Below, one piece after another: positions 28,538 through 36,019 of a stretch of DNA of 64,000 bases. Every line of letters starts with the position of its first letter. The stretch's first letter is position 1. Origin of the DNA: Synechococcus lacustris. GTDB lineage: Bacteria > Cyanobacteriota > Cyanobacteriia > PCC-6307 > Cyanobiaceae. The stretch is from the NCBI GenBank assembly GCA_903943975.1, contig CAJAQB010000012.1, positions 36,228 through 100,227 on the forward strand, read 5' to 3'. The position numbers were made by a program, and so were the translations under genes. Under the pieces are notes generated by a model. The model worked only from the letters and a program-made list of their open reading frames with translations. It made no database searches and was not told the origin of the DNA.

Positions 28538-29520
28538 GCGGCGGCATCACAGGCGTGATAAGTGAGGATTAAATCAGCGCCAGCCCGTTTAAAACACAAC
28601 AGGGTTTCCAATACCACCGCCCGCTCATCAATCCAGCCCCGTTCGGCGGCGGCCTTCACCATCGAATATTCACCGCTCACGTTGTAGGCGGCGATCGGCA
28701 GTTCCGTTTCCCCCCGCAGCCGATGGATGATGTCCATATAGGCAAGGCCGGGCTTCACCATCAGGATGTCGGCCCCCTCCTGTTCATCCAGCAGGGCTTC
28801 GGTGAGGGCTTCGCGGCCGTTGGCCGGATCCATCTGGTAGGTGGATTTGTCCTTGGGGATCGGTTTGTTGCCGGTGGCCCGGGGGGCCGAATCAAGCGCT
28901 TCGCGGAAGGGGCCGTAATAGGCGGAGGCGTACTTGGCGGTGTAGCTGATGATGCCCACGTGCTCGAAGCCTTCGGAATCAAGGGCTTCCCGGATCGCCC
29001 CTACGCGGCCGTCCATCATGTCGCTGGGACCGACCAGGTCGGCCCCAGCCTGGGCCTGGGTCACCGCCTGGCGGCAGAGGATCTCAACGGTTTCGTCATT
29101 GAGCACCACCCCCTCGGCGCTAACGATGCCGTCGTGGCCATCACAGGAATAGGGGTCGAGGGCCACGTCGGTCATCACCGTCATGGCGGGATGCACTTCC
29201 TTGAGCCGCCGGATCGCCCTGGGGATCAGCCCCCCTTCGTTGAAGCATTCACTGCCATCTTCGGTTTTGAGGCCATCGGCCACCTTGGGGAAGAGCACCA
29301 CGCAGCGGATGCCCAGCTCCCAGGCGCGGCCCACCTCGTTGATCAGGCCGTCGAGGCTCCAACGCTGGCAGCCGGGCATGGCGCCAATGGGCTCGTTGCT
29401 TACCCCTTCGTGCACGAATAGGGGGTAGATGAAATCCGCTGCTGAAAGCTGATGTTCCCGCACCATTGCCCGCAGGGCAGGGGTGCGGCGCAGCCGCCGG
29501 GGGCGATAGGACAGCTCCAT
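28519..29520 (-). CDS. hemB: Delta-aminolevulinic acid dehydratase (porphobilinogen synthase)
   Basis: HemB condenses two 5-aminolevulinate molecules to porphobilinogen, the common precursor of haem, chlorophyll and bilins. The 333 residues include the metal-site region DPYSCDGHDG, PSDMMDGRVGAIREALD, the first active lysine in SYTAKYASAYYGPFREAL, and the Schiff-base lysine in ILMVKPGLAYMDIIH. Only one cysteine is seen in the DxCxxxxxxxC-type metal loop region, which fits the Mg-dependent plant/cyanobacterial type. The ATG is at 29520. Confidence 0.96.
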   Translation of the reverse strand: MELSYRPRRLRRTPALRAMVREHQLSAADFIYPLFVHEGVSNEPIGAMPGCQRWSLDGLINEVGRAWELGIRCVVLFPKVADGLKTEDGSECFNEGGLIPRAIRRLKEVHPAMTVMTDVALDPYSCDGHDGIVSAEGVVLNDETVEILCRQAVTQAQAGADLVGPSDMMDGRVGAIREALDSEGFEHVGIISYTAKYASAYYGPFREALDSAPRATGNKPIPKDKSTYQMDPANGREALTEALLDEQEGADILMVKPGLAYMDIIHRLRGETELPIAAYNVSGEYSMVKAAAERGWIDERAVVLETLLCFKRAGADLILTYHACDAAAWLRQG

Positions 29521-29565
29521 GGTTCAAAGCCCGCTGGCGGGATCCTACGGGCCCCCCTGGTTCGT

Positions 29566-30660
29566 TCAGCTGCCCCAGCGGGAGACCAGCAGGATCAGCA
29601 GCGCACCGCTGATCGAACTCACTTGAAAAATCAAGTCCACTTTGTTGATTCGAGCCATTACCGCAGTTTGTTGCTCTGGTGCGGCATTGGAATAGGCATT
29701 GGTGCCCCAAACAAACAGGGCGAATAGAACCATCGACGCCACAAATCCAAACAGATAAAGTTTGTCTAGAAAGGTGAGGTAGTCGAGGGGGGGTAGTTCT
29801 GCCCGGGCGCTCTGCTGTAAAAACACCATAGTTAGTAGGGCGGTGGAGGGGATGGCCAGGCGCACATCGGTGAAGTTGCCCTCCAGGTTTGGAGCCATCA
29901 GCAGAATCGCCATCACGGTGATCCAGGGGAGGATGTATTGATAGAAGGCGGCCCAGGGATCAGTGGCGTAATCCACCGCAAAGGTCACCTGGCTGAATTC
30001 GCCGCCATTGGGTATCCCCTCAAGCCCAAAGGTGGTGCTGTAAACATGAATTTTACTCTCAACTGTCGCCCCCTTCACCTGGTAGCCATTTAAGCTTGCA
30101 TAGTCGCCGAGCACCTGCTTGGTGCCGAGTTTTGGATTGAGCAGAATATTCTCTTCACCCACGGAAAAGATCGTGGGCCTGGTCTCCAGAATTAGGGGCA
30201 GGCTCAGGGATTGAAAAGGGAAGGCCTGCAGGCTTTCCTTGTCGTCGTAGAAGCGGGCTGAAAAGCGAAAAAGCTGTAGATATCGGCCGTCTGGTAGGCG
30301 GTCTGGCTGACTGCTATCCAGTTCGATTTTGGAGTCCCAGGCCTCCACTTGATTCACGAATTCAACAATACTTTTAAGTTCAATATTGTTTTTTGCGATC
30401 ATTTCCTGCACCGGTTCCGACCACTTTAGCCAGTACCAACCTTCGGCGGTAAATATTTTGTCCTTAAGGGAAAGATTGTAGAGGTTCTCAATATGTGCCC
30501 CCACCTCAATGCTGCGGGCTGGATCAGTAATGGCCGGGGCAGGTTTTAATTCCTGGGACTCGGCCATCGATGGGTTCAGCAGCCCGAAGCCCAATGTCAG
30601 GGCCGCCAGGAGGCTGAGCAGTGCCGCCAGCAGAGGTTTTCTCAAGCGATGCAGCTGCAT
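29566..30660 (-). CDS. Pentameric ligand-gated ion channel homologue A
   Basis: A 364-residue protein with a signal peptide (1-33), a beta-rich extracellular domain, and four C-terminal helices. The family hallmark is FRFSARFYDDKESLQAFPF (131-149) followed by QSLSLPLILE, which matches the pLGIC pattern F..R.YPFD.Q.L.L.. . M1 (241-258) holds the conserved proline (ILPWITVMAILL). M2 (265-284) reads DVRLAIPSTALLTMVFLQQS. The M2-M3 link ELPPLDYLTFLDKLYLFGF is close in pattern to the Gloeobacter channel GLIC (LPxxPYMTY...). M4 is 341-360. Cys-loop cysteines are absent, as in other prokaryotic members. Its ATG overlaps the stop of the DnaJ-type gene (TGATG). The ligand and ion selectivity are unknown. 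Confidence 0.78.
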   Translation of the reverse strand: MQLHRLRKPLLAALLSLLAALTLGFGLLNPSMAESQELKPAPAITDPARSIEVGAHIENLYNLSLKDKIFTAEGWYWLKWSEPVQEMIAKNNIELKSIVEFVNQVEAWDSKIELDSSQPDRLPDGRYLQLFRFSARFYDDKESLQAFPFQSLSLPLILETRPTIFSVGEENILLNPKLGTKQVLGDYASLNGYQVKGATVESKIHVYSTTFGLEGIPNGGEFSQVTFAVDYATDPWAAFYQYILPWITVMAILLMAPNLEGNFTDVRLAIPSTALLTMVFLQQSARAELPPLDYLTFLDKLYLFGFVASMVLFALFVWGTNAYSNAAPEQQTAVMARINKVDLIFQVSSISGALLILLVSRWGS

Positions 30661-31643
30661 CAGAGCTTGGCTCCCTTGAAGAGGCTTTCGCGGGGATCCT
30701 GGCTGCGGGCAGCCCGCAACTGTTGGTAGAGCTCTTGTTCCTCGGGGCTGGGGGCGCTGGGCAGTTGCAACTGAATGGTGAGCAACAGGTCGCCGCGGCC
30801 ATTGCGCAGGGGCCAGCCCTTGCCCTTGAGGCGCAGGCTGCGGCCGCTGGCGATGCCGGCGGGCACCGTCACCAGCGCTTCGCCATCGGGGGTGGGCACC
30901 TTCACCTCCCCCCCCAACAGCGCCTCATCGGGGGCCAGGGGCAGATCGGCCCGCATCAGATCGCCGTCCAGGCTCCAGACCGGATGGCTGTCCAGCTGGA
31001 TGTTTAGGTACAGATCTCCGCGACGGCCGCTGCTGGGCTGCAGGTTGCCCTTGCCTTTGAGCCGCAGGCGGCTGCCACTGCGTACCCCGGCCGGTATGCG
31101 CACCTGCACCCGTTCCTGGTTCACCTGCAGGCTGCGTTCGCAGCCCTGGAAGGCCTCGGCAAAGCTCACCTTGAGGTTGGCCTCGGCATCCAAGTTCACG
31201 GCGGCAGCACCGCCCGGGAAGCCGCCCCCAGGAAAACCACCCCCCGCAAAGCCGCCCCCCGCAAAGCCGCCGCCGCCGGAGGGGCCACCGAAACGACCAA
31301 GCAGATCGTTGATGAAATCGTCGAAATTGCCGTAGTTGCCGAAGTCCACATCGAAGCCAGCCGGACCGGGGGCGTTGCCACCCGCCTGGTTCCAGTACTG
31401 GCCAAATTGCTCGTAGCGGCGGCGTTTCTCCGGATCGGAGAGCACCTCATAGGCCTCGCTGATCTCCTTGAATTTGGCCTCGGCGCCCTTGTCGTCTGGA
31501 TTCACATCCGGGTGGTATTGCCGCGCCAGCCGCCGGAAGGCCTTCTTGATGGCATCGGCATCGGCCCCCCGTTCCAGGCCCAGCACCTTGAAGTAGTCGC
31601 GGTAACCGCCGCCGTTCATGGGGGGTAAGTCCTGAGCTGCCAT
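30660..31643 (-). CDS. DnaJ-type co-chaperone (CbpA-like)
   Basis: A J-domain protein of 327 residues from the ATG 31643: J domain with YRDYFKVLGLERGADADAIK and the HPD motif (RQYHPDVNPDDKG), a Gly/Phe-rich linker with repeats GGGFAGGGFPGG, and two C-terminal DnaJ substrate-binding domains (VRIPAGVRSGSRLRLKGKG, VTVPAGIASGRSLRLKGKG). No zinc-finger CxxCxGxG repeats are present, so it is the CbpA/DnaJ-II type. It stimulates DnaK ATPase and delivers clients. An in-frame start at 31676 is possible but adds an unconserved tail. Its stop overlaps the channel homologue start, so the two are translationally coupled. Confidence 0.9.
   Translation of the reverse strand: MAAQDLPPMNGGGYRDYFKVLGLERGADADAIKKAFRRLARQYHPDVNPDDKGAEAKFKEISEAYEVLSDPEKRRRYEQFGQYWNQAGGNAPGPAGFDVDFGNYGNFDDFINDLLGRFGGPSGGGGFAGGGFAGGGFPGGGFPGGAAAVNLDAEANLKVSFAEAFQGCERSLQVNQERVQVRIPAGVRSGSRLRLKGKGNLQPSSGRRGDLYLNIQLDSHPVWSLDGDLMRADLPLAPDEALLGGEVKVPTPDGEALVTVPAGIASGRSLRLKGKGWPLRNGRGDLLLTIQLQLPSAPSPEEQELYQQLRAARSQDPRESLFKGAKL
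31216..31275. repeat. Four 15-base tandem units coding the Gly-Phe linker of the DnaJ protein
   Basis: Units are GGGAAGCCGCCCCCA, GGAAAACCACCCCCC, GCAAAGCCGCCCCCC and GCAAAGCCGCCGCCG on the + strand; on the coding strand they encode the GGGFA/GGGFP pentapeptides. The reading frame is kept, so copy-number change would only lengthen the linker. Confidence 0.8.
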
Positions 31644-31694
31644 CTTTCCCCAGTCTCTCAGCTCCCCTAACCTCAACCCATATGGCTGTGTTCG

Positions 31695-32072
31695 ATGGCG
31701 CGTTTCCCCTGGGCTCTGCCCCTAGCCACCCTGCTGTTGGCGGCCACCCCAGCCCTGCCGGTGCGGGCGGGCACCCTGGGGGAGGCGGTGAGCCCCTCCA
31801 CTGCGGAGCAGTTGCAGCTGGCTAAAGAGCTCAAACGGCTGGGGGTGATTTTTTATGGGGCCTGGTGGTGCAGCCATTGCTTCCACCAGAAAAACCTGTT
31901 TGGCACAGAGGCGGGCCAGCAGCTTCCCTACGTGGAATGCGACAAAAATGATGAGGGCCGTGACCGCTGCCGCCAGGCCGGGGTGAAGGCCTTCCCCACC
32001 TGGGTGCTGGGCGAGAAACGCAGCGAGGGGGTGATGAGCTTGAAGGAACTGCGGACCTGGGCTGGGCTTTAA
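31695..32072 (+). CDS. Exported thioredoxin-like protein related to the VKOR thioredoxin domain
   Basis: A 125-residue protein with a signal peptide (WALPLATLLLAATPALPVRA) and a thioredoxin fold with active site C59SHC62 (WWCSHCFHQKNLFG), a VECDKND segment and AFPTWVLGEKRSEGV (the cis-proline loop). It aligns with the C-terminal half of the VKOR protein at 9082-10038 (YWCPHCHEQKELFG, VECAADG, GFPSWEINGKIESGV). It may act as a free oxidant or reductant for exported proteins, possibly as an alternative VKOR partner. It is divergent from the DnaJ gene. Confidence 0.85.
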   Translation: MARFPWALPLATLLLAATPALPVRAGTLGEAVSPSTAEQLQLAKELKRLGVIFYGAWWCSHCFHQKNLFGTEAGQQLPYVECDKNDEGRDRCRQAGVKAFPTWVLGEKRSEGVMSLKELRTWAGL

Positions 32073-32146
32073 GCAGCAGAGCTGCTACTACTTAATCTCT
32101 AGCTGCTGAGAAAGAAAAATTTTGGAGTCAAGGCTTTTTCTATTCC

Positions 32147-32194
32147 CTTGACCGGTGGGGCCATAGGAGTGAGTCAATAAATCTGGTGGTCAAG
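32147..32194. promoter_or_regulatory. Inverted repeat upstream of the MerR gene
   Basis: CTTGACC (32147-32153) and its exact complement GGTCAAG (32188-32194) flank 34 bases containing TCAATAAAT. The left arm contains a -35-like TTGACC. It may be an operator or promoter element for the MerR-type gene at 32234, but the long spacing is not the short dyad usual for MerR regulators, so this is tentative. Confidence 0.3.
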
Positions 32195-32233
32195 CCAGTA
32201 TTAGTATAGAGATTCCCTTTGCTGGAGGGTTTT

Positions 32234-32647
32234 ATGGTCGGGAATGCTGCTTTGCCTAGCCGAATCCTGAAGATCGGCGATGTATCGAGACGTGCCGGAT
32301 TGTCAGTTAAGACGATTAGATTTTATTGCGATCAGGGACTTATTTGTCCCAGTGGTCGTTCTGAAGGGCGTTATCGCTTGTTTGAGGAAAGCGTGATCGA
32401 GGAACTTTCTTTGATTCGGGCTCTTAAGATGATGGAATTCCCCTTAATAGATGTGAAGCTGATTCTGGAAGCCAGGCGCTCAGGAATTTGCAACTGTTCT
32501 TTTCTGAAGGGTACTGTCCAGGAAAAGATTGAAGCTGTTGACCAGAAAGTTAAAGATCTACTGGCGATGCAACAGCAGCTGCTTGCCCTGCTGAGTGGCT
32601 GGCGCGACTGCGGCGGCGTCAAGACGGAGGCGGAGCCAATACGGTGA
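32234..32647 (+). CDS. MerR-family transcriptional regulator
   Basis: A 137-residue regulator: winged-helix start LKIGDVSRRAGLSVKTIRFY, CDQGLICPSGRSEGRYRLF, then the effector-side segment ICNCSFLKGT and a coiled-coil dimer helix (VQEKIEAVDQKVKDLLAMQQQ). The CxC in GICNC could bind metal, as in metal-sensing members, but the full ligand set is not evident. The ATG 32234 is chosen because GGAGGG (32224-32229) lies just upstream; a TTG at 32219 is less likely. The neighbouring repeat protein starts 46 bases downstream and is the natural candidate target. Confidence 0.9.
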   Translation: MVGNAALPSRILKIGDVSRRAGLSVKTIRFYCDQGLICPSGRSEGRYRLFEESVIEELSLIRALKMMEFPLIDVKLILEARRSGICNCSFLKGTVQEKIEAVDQKVKDLLAMQQQLLALLSGWRDCGGVKTEAEPIR

Positions 32648-32693
32648 GCAATCGCTAACCAAGCTGAGCCTTTTGCCTGGCTGAAGCCTTGCA

Positions 32694-34736
32694 ATGGCTG
32701 GCGTTGGCTACCAAGCCCATTCCACTAGTCTCCATGGAAATCACGGTGCTGGAGGCTTCGCTGTAGTATCTGGCTGCTCTCTGTCCCGCCCCAAGGTGCT
32801 TGCTTGCTTTCGCGTAGTTGAGGGTCGAGTCCCCCAGCATGAGGGTCACGATCACGGTGCGAATGCCAGTGCTGCTAGCGGCAGTGGAAGTGTTAGTCCG
32901 GCAGCTGCTGCAATCCAGCAGAGTGGCAAAGGGATTGAGCTGCTCAAGGGTTCTGCCGGAGTTGAAACATTTAGTTTGGGCGCCAATGGACTGATTTATT
33001 ACTTGGATCCATCTGGGTCTTCAGCTAAGGACGGTAGTTATGCCATTATTCAGAATTTTGAGAAGGGGGATAAAATTCAGCTTGTCTGTGACGAGATGGG
33101 CGATTACAGTTTGTTGGCCTGTGATACGGGAGAGACGGCGGGAATTTGTACATGTATTTATTACAATAGCGATGATCAAGCAGGTGGCCATGTTGATCTG
33201 ATCGCCTGTGTGACAGGTCCTGATGCTCTTAAGCTGGATCTTCTTGATGCCAGTGCCTTCATTTGGGATATAACTCCAGCGGCAATCGATGCCAAAGGCG
33301 GCAGCGCAAACGACATCTTGATTGGCACAGATGCAACAGATGAATTAATTGGTAACGGCGGCAGTGATGTGATTATTGGAGCCATGGGTGCCGATCGTCT
33401 GATAGGTGTGGATCCTCAGGTGCTGAATCCAGGCCGCGGTGAAGTTGATGTGCTGATAGGTGCCCCAGGCGCTGATTCATTTGTTTTAGGAGGAAAGGGT
33501 AAAGTTTATTATTTGGATCCGCTTGGCCAAAGTTCCAGAAGTTACGCCGCAATACAGGATTTTGAAAAAGGTGACCAAATAGTTTTAGCTTGCGATGAAA
33601 TGGGAGATTACAGTCTGCAAAGTTGCACTATCGGTCTCTCTGCTGCCACATGTATTTACTACGAGCGCGATGGAGTGCCTGGTGTTGGCCTCACTGATGA
33701 GCTGATAGCAACGGTGCAGGGCCCTGATGCCCTCAAGCTGGATCTCATGGATGCCAGCACGTTTGTCTGGGATATTACCCCTGCATCAATTGATGCCACT
33801 GGTGGCTCTACCAATGATATTTTAATTGGTGGTGATGCGGCGGATGAATTAGTTGGCCGTGGCGGCAGTGATGTAATCATTGGCGCCATGGGTGCCGATC
33901 GCCTCGTCGGTGTTGATCCCCAGGCGCTTAATCCGGGGCGGGGAGAGGTTGATGTGTTAATTGGCGCCCCTGGGGCGGATACATTTGTGCTTGGTGGTAA
34001 TTCATTGATTTATTACCTTGATCCACAGGGGCAGAGTTCTAGGAGTTATGCCGCCATTCAGGATTTTGAGAAAGGCGACAAAATTGTATTGCTTGGTAGC
34101 AATTCTAATTATGCTTTGCAAAATTGCCTGATTGGCGTTTCTTCCGCCACATGTATCTATTACAATCGCGATGGCTTGCCTGGTGTAGGTCTCACTGATG
34201 ACCTAGTCGCCACGGTGCAGGGTTTGGATGCGCAAACACTCGATCTTGGGGATGCTTCTGTCTTTACTTGGCAACAAAGTGATATTCTCCAGCCTTTGCT
34301 TTCGGATTACATTGGTTTCAACCGTTTTCATGATGCAATTACGGGCTCACATACTTATTCAGCCGTAGCTAGTGAGGCTGCAGGCTTGCGCAATTCAGGC
34401 TGGCTAGACGAAGGTAATGCTTGGAGTTTGCTGCCGGCTGTTGGTGGCGAAATAGGAGGCTTGGCCGAGGTGCATCGTCTTTTCAATTCCCTTTCTAATG
34501 ACCATTTGTTAACACTAAATGATGCTGAAGCAGCCTATGCTCAACGGAATGGATATGTTTATGAAGGTGTAATTGGTCGCGCCCTGCAGCCCCAGTCTGG
34601 TGTTAGTGAGCTCGGCAATGTTCAGCGCTATTACAAAGCATCCACCGGGGAACATATTTATACTGCCATCAGCAGTGAAGCCAATGCTCTGGCTGCCCTC
34701 GGCTTCACTTCTGAAGGGGCTGTTTGGGCAAATTGA
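32694..34736 (+). CDS. Cysteine-containing RTX-like repeat protein with C-terminal DUF5648-like domain
   Basis: The 680-residue protein has three repeats of about 168-170 residues. Each begins with DVLIGAPGADSFVLGG-like sequence and contains YYLDPxGxSSRSYAAIQDFE, a DYSLQSC...CIYY segment and the ending DALKLDLxDAS. Between repeats are glycine/aspartate calcium-binding turns (GNGGSDVIIGAMGADRLIG, GRGGSDVIIGAMGADRLVG). The end has two copies of a HTYSAVASEAAGL-type unit resembling DUF5648, which is common on secreted proteins. Cysteines recur in fixed places within repeats, unusual for RTX proteins. No signal peptide is visible; the start at ATG 32694 is weak, and GTG 32796 is an alternative. 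Function is unknown; secretion and surface attachment are inferred. Confidence 0.75.
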   Translation: MAGVGYQAHSTSLHGNHGAGGFAVVSGCSLSRPKVLACFRVVEGRVPQHEGHDHGANASAASGSGSVSPAAAAIQQSGKGIELLKGSAGVETFSLGANGLIYYLDPSGSSAKDGSYAIIQNFEKGDKIQLVCDEMGDYSLLACDTGETAGICTCIYYNSDDQAGGHVDLIACVTGPDALKLDLLDASAFIWDITPAAIDAKGGSANDILIGTDATDELIGNGGSDVIIGAMGADRLIGVDPQVLNPGRGEVDVLIGAPGADSFVLGGKGKVYYLDPLGQSSRSYAAIQDFEKGDQIVLACDEMGDYSLQSCTIGLSAATCIYYERDGVPGVGLTDELIATVQGPDALKLDLMDASTFVWDITPASIDATGGSTNDILIGGDAADELVGRGGSDVIIGAMGADRLVGVDPQALNPGRGEVDVLIGAPGADTFVLGGNSLIYYLDPQGQSSRSYAAIQDFEKGDKIVLLGSNSNYALQNCLIGVSSATCIYYNRDGLPGVGLTDDLVATVQGLDAQTLDLGDASVFTWQQSDILQPLLSDYIGFNRFHDAITGSHTYSAVASEAAGLRNSGWLDEGNAWSLLPAVGGEIGGLAEVHRLFNSLSNDHLLTLNDAEAAYAQRNGYVYEGVIGRALQPQSGVSELGNVQRYYKASTGEHIYTAISSEANALAALGFTSEGAVWAN

Positions 34737-34751
34737 GGGGCTGATTACTGT

Positions 34752-35882
34752 TCAGGGCTGCCATTCCTGGGAACCCAGGAAGGTGAGGTCCACATAATTG
34801 CTGCCGTTGTGTTCCTGGGCTGAGAAGTCAACTTTGAAGCCGCCCATTTGGTAGTTATGCAGTGATTCCATTGCTTGAATAAAGCCAGCACGGCTGGGGT
34901 TTGGCCCGGCCCGGCGCAGGGCTTCTACCACCACCTTGGCTGCAATGAAGCCCTCCAAGCTGGAGAAGCCGAAGCCTGTTGTGGGTTGCCCTTGGCGCAG
35001 AATTCGTTGGTATTCTTTTACAATTGGAATTCGTGAATTCCAGGGGAATGGCACCACTTGGCTAACGCCGATGCTATTTGAATGGCCCTTTTTTAGGGCT
35101 TTAAATAGAGGTTTAGTCCCTACAAATGACACTGCCATCAACTGGGATTTACTGCCCATGGCATGCAGTTCATTTACAAAGCTGGCCACCGGTCCATAGG
35201 TGGAAATCATGATCACCGCATCGGGATTTTGATTGTTGATTATGCGGGCGGCATCAGTTGTCTTGAGGGAATTGCGTTCAACGCTGGCGCTGATAATTGG
35301 TTTTAAGCCCCGGGTTGCCAGCGCCTTGACTACGCCTTCTAGGCCATCTTTGCCAAAGCCGTCGTTCTGGTAGAGAACGGCAATGCGAGTCCAGCCGGCA
35401 TCGGCGAGATAATTGATGATTTTGGCGGCTTCTTTGTGGTAGCTCGCCCTGATGTTAAAGACCTCGGGGTTAAGGGGGTGCCTAAGCGCCTGGGCGCCGG
35501 TGACTGGTGCAATGAAGGGTACCGAGTATTGTTTAATCAGTGGCAATGCTGATTTTGATGTGGGTGTACCAACGTATCCAAATAAGGCAAAAACCTTATC
35601 TTTTTTGATTAGTTCTTCAGTATTTTTGAGGGCTTTGTTGGGTTCGTATTTATCATCGAGGGAAAGTAGTTTGATTTGTCTTCCATGGATGCCGCCGCTG
35701 GCATTTACGGCCTTGAAATACTGAATTGCCCCGGCCCTGAATTCCTGGCCCAGGGCCCCAGATGTGCCGGAAAGTGCCGCCGATTGACCGAGAAGAATCT
35801 GAGTGCTGCTGATGCCTTGCTCTGCTTTAAGCGCCGCGGGAAGGCTCAGGACAGCCGCCAGGGCCAAGGGAAGAAAGCGCAA
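34752..35882 (-). CDS. Periplasmic solute-binding protein, branched-chain amino acid (LivK) type
   Basis: A 376-residue type I binding protein: signal peptide (LPLALAAVLSLPAALKA), then the LivK-like start ILLGQSAALSGTSGALGQEF, GIHGRQIKLLSLDDKYEPN, ALFGYVGTPTSKSALPL and IAVLYQNDGFGKDGLEGV. The two-lobed fold binds amino acids or related small molecules. It starts with TTG (35882); the frame upstream reaches a stop without another start. No permease or ATPase gene is adjacent, so it is an orphan in this window. It is divergent from channel homologue B across 137 bases. Confidence 0.9.
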   Translation of the reverse strand: MRFLPLALAAVLSLPAALKAEQGISSTQILLGQSAALSGTSGALGQEFRAGAIQYFKAVNASGGIHGRQIKLLSLDDKYEPNKALKNTEELIKKDKVFALFGYVGTPTSKSALPLIKQYSVPFIAPVTGAQALRHPLNPEVFNIRASYHKEAAKIINYLADAGWTRIAVLYQNDGFGKDGLEGVVKALATRGLKPIISASVERNSLKTTDAARIINNQNPDAVIMISTYGPVASFVNELHAMGSKSQLMAVSFVGTKPLFKALKKGHSNSIGVSQVVPFPWNSRIPIVKEYQRILRQGQPTTGFGFSSLEGFIAAKVVVEALRRAGPNPSRAGFIQAMESLHNYQMGGFKVDFSAQEHNGSNYVDLTFLGSQEWQP

Positions 35883-36019
35883 GGCGGCACTCAGGGGTTG
35901 GCTGGTTCAGCTTAGTCCTAGAGAAACTAAAACCTTTTTGTCAAGGCTTGCTTCCCTGGATTGGCCATTGGCCTTTACAGTGCATCTGCTTTAAGTGGTT
36001 GGCGGCCAGGACAGCATTG

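Noticed and set aside
32072..32096. AGCAGCAGAGCTGCT hairpin after the thioredoxin-like gene
   Set aside because: Short 5-base stem and no T-run; too weak to call as a terminator.
35948..36019. Earlier start for channel homologue B
   Set aside because: Adds a cysteine/tryptophan-rich stretch that does not look like a signal; the ATG at 36020 gives the basic start and helix.
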